A DNA stretch of 54,581 bases from CAMDBL01 sp964498125 (GCA_964498125.1 CAZCGE010000095.1:1-54581); one strand, 5' to 3'; shown: positions 1 to 7,773, numbered from the stretch's first letter. Numbers and translations: made by a program. Notes: generated by a model not told the origin, from the letters alone.

Positions 1-17
1 GCAAACTGCACTGCCTT

Positions 18-1043
18 GTTCCGGTCGGCACGCGCTGCGATCTCTGCTAGAACCCAACGTAGGGCACCAGAGCGGGTCCGCTAGTTCCGGTCGGCACGCG
101 CTGCGATCTCTGCTAGAACTGGGGAAGTTGACGCTACAATGATTCGCCGGTTCCGGTCGGCACGCGCTGCGATCTCTGCTAGAACGATATGACGGATGCC
201 ATGCGCACAAGGTTTGTTCCGGTCGGCACGCGCTGCGATCTCTGCTAGAACGATAGGCGAAACTCGTCCAATGTGCGGCTGGTTCCGGTCGGCACGCGCT
301 GCGATCTCTGCTAGAACGCAAACCGACGCCGTGGCATTGGTCGCTAGGTTCCGGTCGGCACGCGCTGCGATCTCTGCTAGAACCCGACTTTGTCCTGCCA
401 GCCGCTCATCTCCGTTCCGGTCGGCACGCGCTGCGATCTCTGCTAGAACGTCCGCCATCTTCGGCAACCGCGTCTCATAGTTCCGGTCGGCACGCGCTGC
501 GATCTCTGCTAGAACGACACCGATATCCTGGAACGCATGATGAGGGTTCCGGTCGGCACGCGCTGCGATCTCTGCTAGAACCACTCACGACTCACCACTC
601 ACGCTTGGACTGTTCCGGTCGGCACGCGCTGCGATCTCTGCTAGAACGCCGTCTCGGCGCTCGACGCTGGCGCGCTGGTTCCGGTCGGCACGCGCTGCGA
701 TCTCTGCTAGAACTCACGCTTTTCGTGGAATCCGCCAAGTCTGGTTCCGGTCGGCACGCGCTGCGATCTCTGCTAGAACTGCTCGTGGTCATTTCACTCT
801 CCTACAGCTGTTCCGGTCGGCACGCGCTGCGCTCTCTGCTAGACCAGCGCCTTCGAGGCCAGCAGCGCCTTGCCGGTTCCGGTCGGCACGCGCTGCGATC
901 TCTGCTAGAACCGACCTCACGATCTCACGAGGAGCAAAATGGTTCCGGTCGGCACGCGCTGCGATCTCTGCTAGAACCGCGACCTGCGGCTCGCCGGCTA
1001 TCCGATGGTTCCGGTCGGCACGCGCTGCGATCTCTGCTAGAAC
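18..1043 (+). CRISPR. Type II-C CRISPR array, 16 repeats, 15 full spacers (continues off left edge)
   Basis: Sixteen 36-bp repeats, starting GTTCCGGTCGGCACGCGC and ending TGCGATCTCTGCTAGAAC, begin at 18, 84, 150 and so on to 1008 with an exact 66-bp period. All 15 complete spacers are 30 bp. Bases 1-17 look like the end of another spacer, so the array extends left. The orientation is set by the tracrRNA anti-repeat (5898-5934), which is complementary to the + strand repeat. crRNAs therefore carry spacer followed by GUUCCGG and are read left to right, towards the cas genes. The repeat ends TGCTAGAAC, which fits an extended -10 element (TGn then TAGAAC). Known II-C arrays such as that of Neisseria use this arrangement to start transcription in each spacer. 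Repeat 13 is degenerate. ORFs across the array on both strands are repeat artefacts. Confidence 0.98.
810..845 (+). repeat. Degenerate internal CRISPR repeat (repeat 13)
   Basis: This repeat differs from the other 15 at two positions: A23 to C and A35 to C (ending TAGACC instead of TAGAAC). It is not terminal; the last repeat, at 1008-1043, is intact. The second change falls in the -10-like motif at the repeat end, so expression of the following spacer (846-875) may be weakened. That effect is inferred. Confidence 0.9.
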
Positions 1044-1045
1044 AG

Positions 1046-1079
1046 GCCCATGGCAACCTCTTGGTTCCATGGGCTTTTT
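1046..1079 (+). terminator. Rho-independent terminator of the CRISPR array
   Basis: GCCCATGG (1046-1053) pairs with CCATGGGC (1067-1074). AACC and GGTT extend the stem inwards around a TCTT loop, with one unpaired C, and TTTTT follows (1075-1079). It begins 2 bases after the last repeat. It would stop array transcription before it runs antisense into cas2, and it independently supports + strand transcription of the array. Confidence 0.85.
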
Positions 1080-1160
1080 CCACCCTGCATCGCTGAAAAA
1101 GCAACGCCGAAGCAGCACTGCTTATCGCGACGGCGTGAGATTTTGGCGCCAAATCGCGGC

Positions 1161-1502
1161 TCAGAAGAGCTGCAACTGCTCGGGTTTGCCGGGCCGATTG
1201 GTCTGGCCGCGCGAGCGGAACGATCTGATGTTGCCATATTGCGCATCGGTGAAAAACAGGATGTCGACCTTGCCGCCGGAGGGCACTTCCGCACCTACTT
1301 TGGCAGCCAGAGCATCCGCCTGCTCCTTTCCGGCCGTGAACCTGATGTAGCAGGATAGCTGCATCATGACAAAACCCTGGTCCAGCAGGAACTTGCGAAA
1401 TTTCGTCGCCCGCGACCGTTCCGGCTTGGTCAAAACCGGTAAGTCGAAAAGTGCCATTACCCACATGATACGATACGCCGATAACGCTTCGAATTTTGTC
1501 AT
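1161..1502 (-). CDS. cas2: CRISPR-associated endonuclease Cas2
   Basis: Small (113 aa) Cas2, partner of Cas1 in the spacer-integration complex. The segment MALFDLPVLT, followed by RKFLLDQGF and QLSCYIR, gives the ferredoxin-fold signature with the conserved Asp after the first beta strand, as in type II Cas2 proteins. The start codon overlaps the cas1 stop as ATGA (1499-1502), which implies translational coupling and favours this start over the internal Met at codon 14. It is the last gene of the cas9-cas1-cas2 unit and converges with the array. The 80 bases between its stop and the array terminator contain only a short palindrome, TTTGGCGCCAAA, at 1142-1153. Confidence 0.95.
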   Translation of the reverse strand: MTKFEALSAYRIMWVMALFDLPVLTKPERSRATKFRKFLLDQGFVMMQLSCYIRFTAGKEQADALAAKVGAEVPSGGKVDILFFTDAQYGNIRSFRSRGQTNRPGKPEQLQLF

Positions 1503-2431
1503 GCAACGGCGTTCCCATCTACTGCCGCCAATTCGGCGGCAAGTGGAATTGCGCTCGTCGGCAAGGCAAGGTTGGTGCGCTCGCCGAGGAAAACTTGCGC
1601 CAGCGACTGGGCGAGCCGGGTCAACACGGTCGAGAGTGGCGTCACGCCATCTGCCGTCAGATAATCGGCGTGGAGCACGGCCGCGAGGCGTCGTTTGGTC
1701 GGCGGGTCGAGCGCCGTTGCGCCGTCTCGCACGAGGCCAACGACAAGAAGGTCAACGGCTGGACGAAACGGCTCCATCAGATCATCAGCGAGGCGCAGCG
1801 CACTGCCCTTGCTCTTGTGGTGCAGACCAAGTGACGGGTGGAGCCCAGCGGCGACGACGGAGCGGGCGGTCGCCGCTCGGAGCACGGTATAGCCGTAGTT
1901 CAGACAAGCGTTGGCGCCCTCGGCGTCGCGGTCCCGCTTGAAGCCGGTGCCAAGTAGCGCCGGCAGATATTTCTGCGCGCCTTGAGCCTCGACGTTGGTT
2001 GGATCACCTGAGCGGACGCGCGGCACCAGATAGCGCAATGGTAAGGGATTTGCTCCGATGCGTTCGAGTGCCGCTGCCTGCGCTGACAGCTTCGCTTTTA
2101 CGATTGCAGCCCACAGCCGTTTCTTGGTTGGGATCGATGCTGCCGCCTGTGCCTCGCAACGGTCTCCCTGGGCGTGATGGCCGTCGACTGGCAGCAGGTA
2201 GGCGCGTGGGTTGAAGTTGTTGCCACAGATGACGACGGGCGCGCCCCGCTCGGCCAACGCGGCGAGCACCTGATTGGTGTAGGTGATGGCCGGGCTCGAC
2301 GCGATGACGGCCTCGATGTCATCGAGTGGAACCTGCCCCAAGAGACCGTCGGGCCCGGAGATTTCGAGGAACCCGCGATACAGCGAGAGCCGGCGACCTT
2401 CCCCCGAAATTTCGACGATCCGGCCGAGCAT
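1499..2431 (-). CDS. cas1: CRISPR-associated integrase Cas1 (type II)
   Basis: 310-aa Cas1, the metal-dependent integrase that inserts protospacers at the leader-repeat junction. Residues expected for catalysis are visible: E148 in DPTNVEAQGAQKYL, H205 in GLHHKSKG and E220 in LADDLMEPFRP. The numbering is nearly the same as in the Streptococcus type II Cas1. The length is usual for type II Cas1. The gene follows cas9 by 80 bp and overlaps cas2 by 4 bp on the same strand, the compact three-gene set of subtype II-C. No csn2 or cas4 is present, which separates it from II-A and II-B. Confidence 0.97.
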   Translation of the reverse strand: MLGRIVEISGEGRRLSLYRGFLEISGPDGLLGQVPLDDIEAVIASSPAITYTNQVLAALAERGAPVVICGNNFNPRAYLLPVDGHHAQGDRCEAQAAASIPTKKRLWAAIVKAKLSAQAAALERIGANPLPLRYLVPRVRSGDPTNVEAQGAQKYLPALLGTGFKRDRDAEGANACLNYGYTVLRAATARSVVAAGLHPSLGLHHKSKGSALRLADDLMEPFRPAVDLLVVGLVRDGATALDPPTKRRLAAVLHADYLTADGVTPLSTVLTRLAQSLAQVFLGERTNLALPTSAIPLAAELAAVDGNAVA

Positions 2432-2511
2432 CGCGGTGTTCCCAGATGATCCTTTGGCCTAAAGAATGGGCCGGGTATCATCCGAACCGCTAATGGAAAT
2501 AGCCGTCTCAG

Positions 2512-5500
2512 TTAACGCAATACGTTCGATTTGCTGAGCCGTGGTCGTCCCAAGGGATCAATGTGCACCTTGCGCGCGTCTCTCTTCTTAAAGCCAGAGA
2601 TTGAGACCATGTCCCATTCGAAGGGGTCATTCCTGTAAATTTCTAATTTGCTTTCGTGCCGTTTCTGAAGCGGTCCGCCCTCCGTGTGGAGGGCCAGAAA
2701 GAGCTGCTGGTTCTGTGCCCTCAACTGATGAACAACCATGATTTGTCGTATGCCCGGTTTGTACTTGTTGTCGATCTCGACCGTATCGCCCTTGTGCAGC
2801 CGCATGACGAGCTTGCCGCCGCGCTTGTCGGCCTCCCATTGGGGACGCCAGCCCGGCTGGTTGACATCGAACACGGTCGCGGCGAACCCGCGCCAACGGC
2901 CATCGCGCAGCTGCACGATATCGATGTGGTGGTTCTCGCCCGGCAGCAATGCCTTGTAGACCGCGCCCGTCCGGCGATCCTTGATATGCAGCTCGCCGCG
3001 CTTCTCCTTGCCTATGCGGACACGCCGTACACCCTGCGTGCGACCCGGCGCCTGTGATGATGCGAAAGTGGCCAGCGCAGCCTGCAGCCCCTTCTCGTCC
3101 TTGAGCTTGTCTTTCGCGTCACGGAAAGGTTCGGCAAGCGCCTGCAACTGCTTGCGCAAATGCTCGTCGCGAACGCGGTCGATCTCGCCCGGTTTCAGAT
3201 CAACCAGGGGCTTGCGATAGACGAGGTTACCTATCACAGCAGCTTCGACAGGGTTGGACACGAGCCCGTAAGCCGTATCCTCGTGCAGTGCCCCGCCTCT
3301 GGCATGCTCCGGTTTCATTGACACGATGACCTTCTCGACCGCCGCCCGAACCGCTTCGCGAAATCCGGCGAACGGTTCCTCCACCTTGTCGGTCACACGC
3401 AGACGCATCTCGAATTCCGCTTGCGCTGCTTCGCGTGCGGCGGCTTGCAGAATACGACGGTCGATTGCCCCGATGACGCAAGCATCGACGGCGTGATGGC
3501 GGTGATCATCGCGAGCCTTGGATTTCTTGTCCGTGGCCTCGTCTTCGGCCGGTTGGAGGTTGTGGTCCCGCCAGATCGCGTTGAGGCCCCATCGTGCCCG
3601 CAACATGGCCGTGAGCTGACCAGTCGTGACATAGACATGGTCGGGATCGCAGGTCTTCGACAAGTAGATGCGCGCCATGCGCGACAGGTGCCGCGTCTCA
3701 TTCAACTGGCGCGTCAGGAAGTCGCGTTCGGTGCCCTCGTAGCGCTCCATGGCGTTGGCGGAGAACCGCCACCGCTTGTTGGGTGGCAAGCTCTGCGCCG
3801 CAGCCTCTATGTTGAGCCAATCGGCCGAGCCACCGAAGGCCTGGTGCGGAGTCTTGGCCCGCTTGATCCGGTTCGCTTCACGCAGACAGACCACCTTGTT
3901 GGCCGCGCTGTCGTCGAACGTTTTGGAGTAAGGCAACAGGTGCTCGATTTCGACCTCGGCCGAGAATAGGTCAGCGATCCTGATCGGCCGCAGAGTGAAC
4001 GGACATTTCGCGACGCCGCCGCCAGCACGCTCCTGTTCTTCGAACAGCCGCAGTCGCAGGAAATTGGCGCCATCCTCGATCTGGCGGTGCTCGGCCAGAA
4101 TAGCCCGGTGGCGGTCCTTGATCGTGCGGTTATCCGCGTTGCGCTTTTTGTCCTTTTCCTTTTGCTCCTGCGATTGCTTCAATTCGCGGGCCAGTTCGAC
4201 GATGACTTGTGCCGGCGGACCGTAGGTCTCGACCAGCAGATTTACAACACGACGGAGCTGGTTGAGCGCGACGTGTGCGGTCGGGTTCGGGAAACGCCCA
4301 TATCGCTTCTCCTGAGAATGCGTGGGATTGCCACTCCCACCGATCACATGCCGCTCGAGGATTTGACCGTAGTATGGCAAAGGCAGCTTAATCACACGAT
4401 CGCGCTCGTCAGAGTGATGCCAGGCCGGGTCGGCGCGCTCCACGGCCTCGGCATAGGTTGGCAAATCCGGCGATTTCAGCTCGGCGAGAATTTTGTCCGT
4501 GGCTGTACGGCCCAATCGACCCTGGCCGTCAGGTGGGTTCCATGCCGCGACCGCTCGGGCGGCTTCGTCCGACAAGCTGTAGTCGGACATCAGCCATTCA
4601 ACAACGGCATCTTCCTCGTCCGTATCGATGAGGCATTGCACGATCTGGTCTCGTTCAACCAGAGAAAACTGCAACCATCGGGCGCCGAACCACTCCTGCA
4701 CGATTTTTCCACGCAACCGCTTTCCAATAAGTTCGCCGGAGCGGGCACGATAGTCATCCAAACCTTCCTTACCTGCTTCCTCCAATGAAATTCTGACATC
4801 CGGCCCTATTTTGAAATCCTTTCGCAATTGTCGGAAGGTGATGCCTTCGCCTGCCAGAAGCCGGGACGCCAACACATCCCGCTGCACCGGATCGAGCTTG
4901 CCGTTCATGTTGACGCCATCGCCAAACCGCAACTCATTCAGCGTCTGGTAGATCACCCGCGCTTCGACGGATGGCAACGCTTTGGGAAGCCGTGTCTCCT
5001 CTGGCACGAACGTGCATTTGCCGACGCTTGCGGGCTTCAACGGACGCTGGTGAAAGATGGTATCGCGGATATCGGCGAGCGTTTCCGCTGCCAACATTGT
5101 CGGGTGATGCAAGGCCTGCTTGGCCATCAGCGCGTCGAACTCGGCCATCAGCATCTGGCGTGACGGATACATCTCGTAGAGCGCCTTTGCCCCTTGGCCC
5201 TCGATGCGAATGCGGACCGCCTTGCGCTGGCGCACAGGCAGAGAAGCGCCCGTCTGATCACTCCGGCGTCGCCAGAGGAATTCTCCGAACGTCCGGGCGT
5301 CAGAGGCTTTCAGCGCGGCGTCGAGTTTCGCCGTGCCCTGGGCGATCTTGCCCTTGTCGTCGGCCTTGCTCTTGCGGTCGGCTCGCCGGTTGGATTGGAA
5401 GCCGCGCCGTTGGTTGATGTGCATCAACACCCGCCCGATCTCTTCGGGCGCCAGGACATTGTCCAGCCCCCTTGCGCGGAGCTGATAGGGATCGAGGTCG

Positions 5501-5820
5501 GCAAGCGCCCGCCGCTGGCTATGGTCACTCGGAAGCAAGCCTAGTTGCGTGAGCTGATTGATCAGTGTTGCGCGCCGCATGACAAACCGGTCACGGCGTT
5601 TGCGCGCAGCCCTGGGCACCCGCCGCATTTCGGCCAACGACCGGCCATCCTTGGGATTGCGCCCGTCGTCGAACAGTCGAACGCCGCTGCCCAGTAGCTC
5701 GACGACGGTGCGCGACGGTGCCTGGTCTCCGGGAAAGCCGTCCAGACGATAGACCGCCCAGCCAATGGAGTTGGTCCCGAGATCGAACGCGTAGCGCAGC
5801 GGCACTTTGTCGGCGACCAT
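2512..5820 (-). CDS. cas9: Type II-C CRISPR effector nuclease Cas9
   Basis: RNA-guided DNA endonuclease of 1102 aa, within the II-C size range. With Met at 5820 as residue 1, RuvC-I is FDLGTNSIGWAV (D13). An Arg-rich bridge helix follows near RAARKRRDRF. RuvC-II is QVIVELAREL (E542). The HNH domain has EVEIEHLLPYS and DDSAANKVV (H627, N641), and RuvC-III has DDHRHHAVDACVIGAID (H776, D779). All catalytic residues are intact, so it should be active. I chose ATG 5820 because CAGGGGG precedes it and its N-terminus matches other Cas9s; an in-frame ATG at 5853 would add 11 residues. It is transcribed away from the tracrRNA. The C-terminal PAM-interacting domain cannot be read for PAM preference here. 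Confidence 0.97.
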   Translation of the reverse strand: MVADKVPLRYAFDLGTNSIGWAVYRLDGFPGDQAPSRTVVELLGSGVRLFDDGRNPKDGRSLAEMRRVPRAARKRRDRFVMRRATLINQLTQLGLLPSDHSQRRALADLDPYQLRARGLDNVLAPEEIGRVLMHINQRRGFQSNRRADRKSKADDKGKIAQGTAKLDAALKASDARTFGEFLWRRRSDQTGASLPVRQRKAVRIRIEGQGAKALYEMYPSRQMLMAEFDALMAKQALHHPTMLAAETLADIRDTIFHQRPLKPASVGKCTFVPEETRLPKALPSVEARVIYQTLNELRFGDGVNMNGKLDPVQRDVLASRLLAGEGITFRQLRKDFKIGPDVRISLEEAGKEGLDDYRARSGELIGKRLRGKIVQEWFGARWLQFSLVERDQIVQCLIDTDEEDAVVEWLMSDYSLSDEAARAVAAWNPPDGQGRLGRTATDKILAELKSPDLPTYAEAVERADPAWHHSDERDRVIKLPLPYYGQILERHVIGGSGNPTHSQEKRYGRFPNPTAHVALNQLRRVVNLLVETYGPPAQVIVELARELKQSQEQKEKDKKRNADNRTIKDRHRAILAEHRQIEDGANFLRLRLFEEQERAGGGVAKCPFTLRPIRIADLFSAEVEIEHLLPYSKTFDDSAANKVVCLREANRIKRAKTPHQAFGGSADWLNIEAAAQSLPPNKRWRFSANAMERYEGTERDFLTRQLNETRHLSRMARIYLSKTCDPDHVYVTTGQLTAMLRARWGLNAIWRDHNLQPAEDEATDKKSKARDDHRHHAVDACVIGAIDRRILQAAAREAAQAEFEMRLRVTDKVEEPFAGFREAVRAAVEKVIVSMKPEHARGGALHEDTAYGLVSNPVEAAVIGNLVYRKPLVDLKPGEIDRVRDEHLRKQLQALAEPFRDAKDKLKDEKGLQAALATFASSQAPGRTQGVRRVRIGKEKRGELHIKDRRTGAVYKALLPGENHHIDIVQLRDGRWRGFAATVFDVNQPGWRPQWEADKRGGKLVMRLHKGDTVEIDNKYKPGIRQIMVVHQLRAQNQQLFLALHTEGGPLQKRHESKLEIYRNDPFEWDMVSISGFKKRDARKVHIDPLGRPRLSKSNVLR

Positions 5821-5862
5821 GACGCCCCCTGATGCTCTGACCGAACCACCCAATCAGACAGC

Positions 5863-5889
5863 TTGCCAGCATGCAACCCGCGAGATAAG
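5863..5889 (+). promoter_or_regulatory. Candidate tracrRNA promoter
   Basis: TTGCCA (5863-5868) and GATAAG (5884-5889) are separated by 15 bp and lie just before the anti-repeat. The boxes are only moderately close to consensus and the spacing is short, so this is tentative. The cas9 promoter must lie in the same 80-bp divergent region. Confidence 0.35.
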
Positions 5890-5895
5890 TTGCTG

Positions 5896-5990
5896 GTGTT
5901 CTAGCAGAGATCGCGGCGTGGGCCCTCCGGTAACAAGGAGTTCCACTCCACCAAATTTGAGGCGGGCTCCGGTCCGCCTCTATTGTTTTG
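5896..5990 (+). ncRNA. tracrRNA of the type II-C system
   Basis: The anti-repeat at 5898-5934 starts GTTCTAGCAGAGATCGC, identical over 17 bases to the reverse complement of the CRISPR repeat. It then diverges, giving an internal bulge, and ends CCGGTAAC, which pairs with the repeat start apart from a mismatch. Next comes a nexus hairpin (GGAGT/ACTCC, 5937-5949), an AAATTT linker, and a terminator hairpin (GAGGCGG/CCGCCTC, 5959-5980) followed by TATTGTTTT. This order matches known II-C tracrRNAs. It is divergent from cas9. The 5' end is not certain: a weak -35/-10 pair (TTGCCA 5863-5868, GATAAG 5884-5889) would start transcription near 5896, at the anti-repeat itself. Confidence 0.92.
5959..5990 (+). 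terminator. Intrinsic terminator of tracrRNA
   Basis: A 7-bp GC-rich stem (GAGGCGG/CCGCCTC) with an 8-base loop is followed by a T-rich run, TATTGTTTT. It forms the 3' hairpin of the tracrRNA. Confidence 0.85.
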
Positions 5991-6716
5991 CCGGTACGGC
6001 TACGCGGGTTGGAAAGCGACGGTGCCGAGACGCGGTTAACTGTCCCCATTCGCATAGTCTGCGCATTCCGGCGAAGGCGACCCCTGGCCGGACAAGACCG
6101 GCTTGCTCACTGCCGGCGGCGGCGGTAAGATTATAATCAGCCTACGTGGCAATGTCCCTCGCATAAGCGGGCGCGGCGGCGGCACTAGGCCCGAGTACGA
6201 CAGTCGCCGACACACCACCCCCACCGCACAAAGAAGGAATAAACGACGAACGAACAAGGCTCAGCCCAAGGTCTCAGACCAAGCGCGAGCCCCGAACCCG
6301 AAGCCCATGCTGGGCTGGCCTGGACGAGCGTCATGGGGCTCAGCACAATGAGCATCGGCGTCGCTCGGGCCGTGCCTAAGCGCGTGTCGCGCATGAGGCT
6401 GGCACTCTGGCCTCTGTTACACACACAGAAGGTCTATCCAGTAATCACAGGTGTTGCGTCCGGAACTTCCGGTTGCGGAACGCCAGCGGACTGCCGAGGC
6501 GTCGAAATTCCGTCGACGGCCTGCCTGTCGAGCCGGTCTCAATCCCCTGCGCATTCCGCGCGTGGCTCCAGGTCAGCAAGCCAATTCCATGCGCATTCCG
6601 CGCGTAGTCCAATTCCATGCGCGTTCCGCGCGCCAGCCCCAAGCCAGCAAGCCAGTAAGAACATAACCCGTCAGGCGATCTTTTTTGCGGCCAAGCCGGC
6701 GAAGCGCATTCATTTT
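5991..6716. other. Gene-poor stretch with a short repeated motif
   Basis: No convincing gene is seen. Several ORFs of 70-190 codons exist on both strands, but they are low in complexity, lack start signals and resemble no family I recognise. The motif TGCGC(A/G)TTCCGCGCG occurs three times, at 6548, 6590 and 6618; two copies share the prefix AATTCCA, and a nearby CAGCAAGCCA is also repeated. The stretch separates the CRISPR locus from a small HTH operon and may be the debris of an accessory element. Confidence 0.5.
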
Positions 6717-6980
6717 TCAGCGCGGCCAAGCCGCTCCGGGCGCTCGTGCAGGTCCTGCCGGCCGCATAGGCATGCCGACCAAGGCCAGCTCAGGCAGCCG
6801 ACGGACAAGCGCGACAATCGGATACAGGTCGGCCACATGCGCGACCCACAGGTCGGGTCGGCGGTTGGCCAGCCGCTGCAAATCGCACGTTGGCAAACGG
6901 CTTAGTGCCACACGCTCGAAGGCTTTCAATTCTTCGACACGAATGTCGAGCATCAAGTTGATCATCCGAAACCGGGTCAT
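6717..6980 (-). CDS. Small hypothetical protein coupled to an HTH gene
   Basis: 87-aa protein of unknown function. It begins MTRFRMINLMLDIRVEELKAF and has a hydrophobic/helical middle and a Pro/Ala-rich tail. I recognise no domain. Its ATG overlaps the stop of the upstream HTH gene as ATGA (6977-6980), which is good evidence for translation and for a two-gene operon. The gene lies between the Cas9 locus and tRNA-Ser in an accessory-looking stretch. Confidence 0.6.
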   Translation of the reverse strand: MTRFRMINLMLDIRVEELKAFERVALSRLPTCDLQRLANRRPDLWVAHVADLYPIVALVRRLPELALVGMPMRPAGPARAPGAAWPR

Positions 6981-7357
6981 TGCCGCTGGCTCGCCTCCAA
7001 CGGCGCATGAACGGCCTGCACGGCGCGGCTGACAGCGTCCTGCACGGCCGCGTCGATAGCCGCCTGCACCTTGGCCAGGGCCGCTGGCGTGGCCTGCAAG
7101 GCAGCGGTCATGTCGGCAACGGCGTTGGCAAGCTCGGCCGCGCTGATTTCGCGCCGTGGCATCCTGGACAGCAGCCAAAGGTCGATAAGCGTCATCGAGG
7201 TGATGGCCCCACCGTTCGGCGTGCGGACAACGGGCAGGCCATGCAGCTTGGCCCAGCGCCGTGCGGTGAGCCGATGGGTGCCGAACAGCTTCGCGATGTT
7301 GTCCCAACCGGCGATGATGCCGTTGCTGGTGGTGGGGACGCGTCGGTAGCGGGGCAT
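6977..7357 (-). CDS. Excisionase/AlpA-like helix-turn-helix protein
   Basis: 126-aa protein. About residues 10-50 form a winged/MerR-type HTH: IAGWDNIAKLFG, then TARRWAKLHGLPV, and a following basic turn (VRTPNGGAIT). This resembles phage excisionase and AlpA-type DNA-binding proteins. The C-terminal half is an Ala-rich helix with heptad-like spacing, possibly for dimerisation. I chose the ATG at 7357 because GGAG lies 10 bases upstream; an in-frame ATG at 7372 is an alternative. A palindrome at 7380-7397 just upstream could be its own operator. It is coupled to the small gene downstream. Exact regulatory role unknown. Confidence 0.75.
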   Translation of the reverse strand: MPRYRRVPTTSNGIIAGWDNIAKLFGTHRLTARRWAKLHGLPVVRTPNGGAITSMTLIDLWLLSRMPRREISAAELANAVADMTAALQATPAALAKVQAAIDAAVQDAVSRAVQAVHAPLEASQRQ

Positions 7358-7379
7358 GGCCGGGAACTCCATTGGAACT

Positions 7380-7397
7380 GTTATGTTGTAACATAAC
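7380..7397. promoter_or_regulatory. Palindromic operator candidate upstream of the HTH gene
   Basis: GTTATGTT and AACATAAC form perfect 8-bp inverted arms around a GT centre, 22 bp upstream of the chosen start of the HTH gene. A related half-site, ACATAA, follows at about 7403. It is AT-rich against a GC-rich background. Autoregulation by the HTH protein is inferred from position only. Confidence 0.55.
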
Positions 7398-7682
7398 ATG
7401 GAACATAAGTGAGGAACACGGCAAAAAGCGCTGGCAGGCATCGAAGCAAGCTGGCAGCCGGGCTCACGGAAGCCTCTGGCAGCGGCTTCGAAGGCTGTGT
7501 GATGCTTGTTTGTTCCGGTCCTGCCAGCCGGGCATGAATGCGCAAACTGTTCGGTAGGATCAGGATCGTCTTGGAAAGGGAATTTGGGCGTGCCGCCGAA
7601 CTTGCAGCATGGGTAGAAGTATGGGTAGAACTCTGATGGCTCTATAAATAGTCAATAAACATAATAGGTTATGAAGCGATTT
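7398..7682. other. Intergenic stretch without a recognisable gene
   Basis: Nothing gene-like is recognised. Near 7608-7632 the sequence ATGGGTAGAA occurs twice in tandem, followed by an AT-rich run up to the 3' end of tRNA-Ser. tRNA 3' ends are common integration sites, but no attachment-site duplication is seen in the window. Confidence 0.4.
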
Positions 7683-7773
7683 TGGCGGAGACGGTAGGAT
7701 TCGAACCTACGGTACCTGTTTCCAAGTACAACGATTTAGCAAACCGCCGCCTTCAGCCACTCGGCCACGTCTC
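7683..7773 (-). tRNA. tRNA-Ser(GCT)
   Basis: On the - strand the gene starts GGAGACGTGGCCGAG and ends CGTCTCCG, with CCA encoded (7683-7685). The 7-bp acceptor stem closes perfectly. The anticodon loop TTGCTAA gives anticodon GCT, reading AGC/AGU. A long variable arm (TACTTGGAAACAGGTA) and the T-loop GGTTCGAATCC confirm a serine tRNA. Without CCA the gene ends at 7686. Confidence 0.97.

Noticed and set aside
81..1118. Long ORFs on both strands with repeated Ala/Arg-rich peptides (for example LAEIAARADRN)
   Set aside because: They are translations of the CRISPR repeat; the 66-bp period is a multiple of three, so the frame stays open. Not genes.
5591..6055. ORF upstream of and overlapping the cas9 start on the - strand
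   Set aside because: It spans the tracrRNA and the Cas9 N-terminus in another frame and has no domain.
6036..6905. Several ORFs of 70-190 codons on both strands
   Set aside because: Low complexity, no start signals, mutually overlapping, and no family resemblance.
6717..7357. Anti-CRISPR/Aca operon next to cas9
   Set aside because: The HTH gene comes first and its partner second, no spacer matches the window, and neither protein resembles a known Acr; kept only as a speculative remark.
7683..7773. Attachment-site duplication of the tRNA-Ser 3' end
   Set aside because: I found no second copy of the T-arm and acceptor sequence within the window and no integrase gene.
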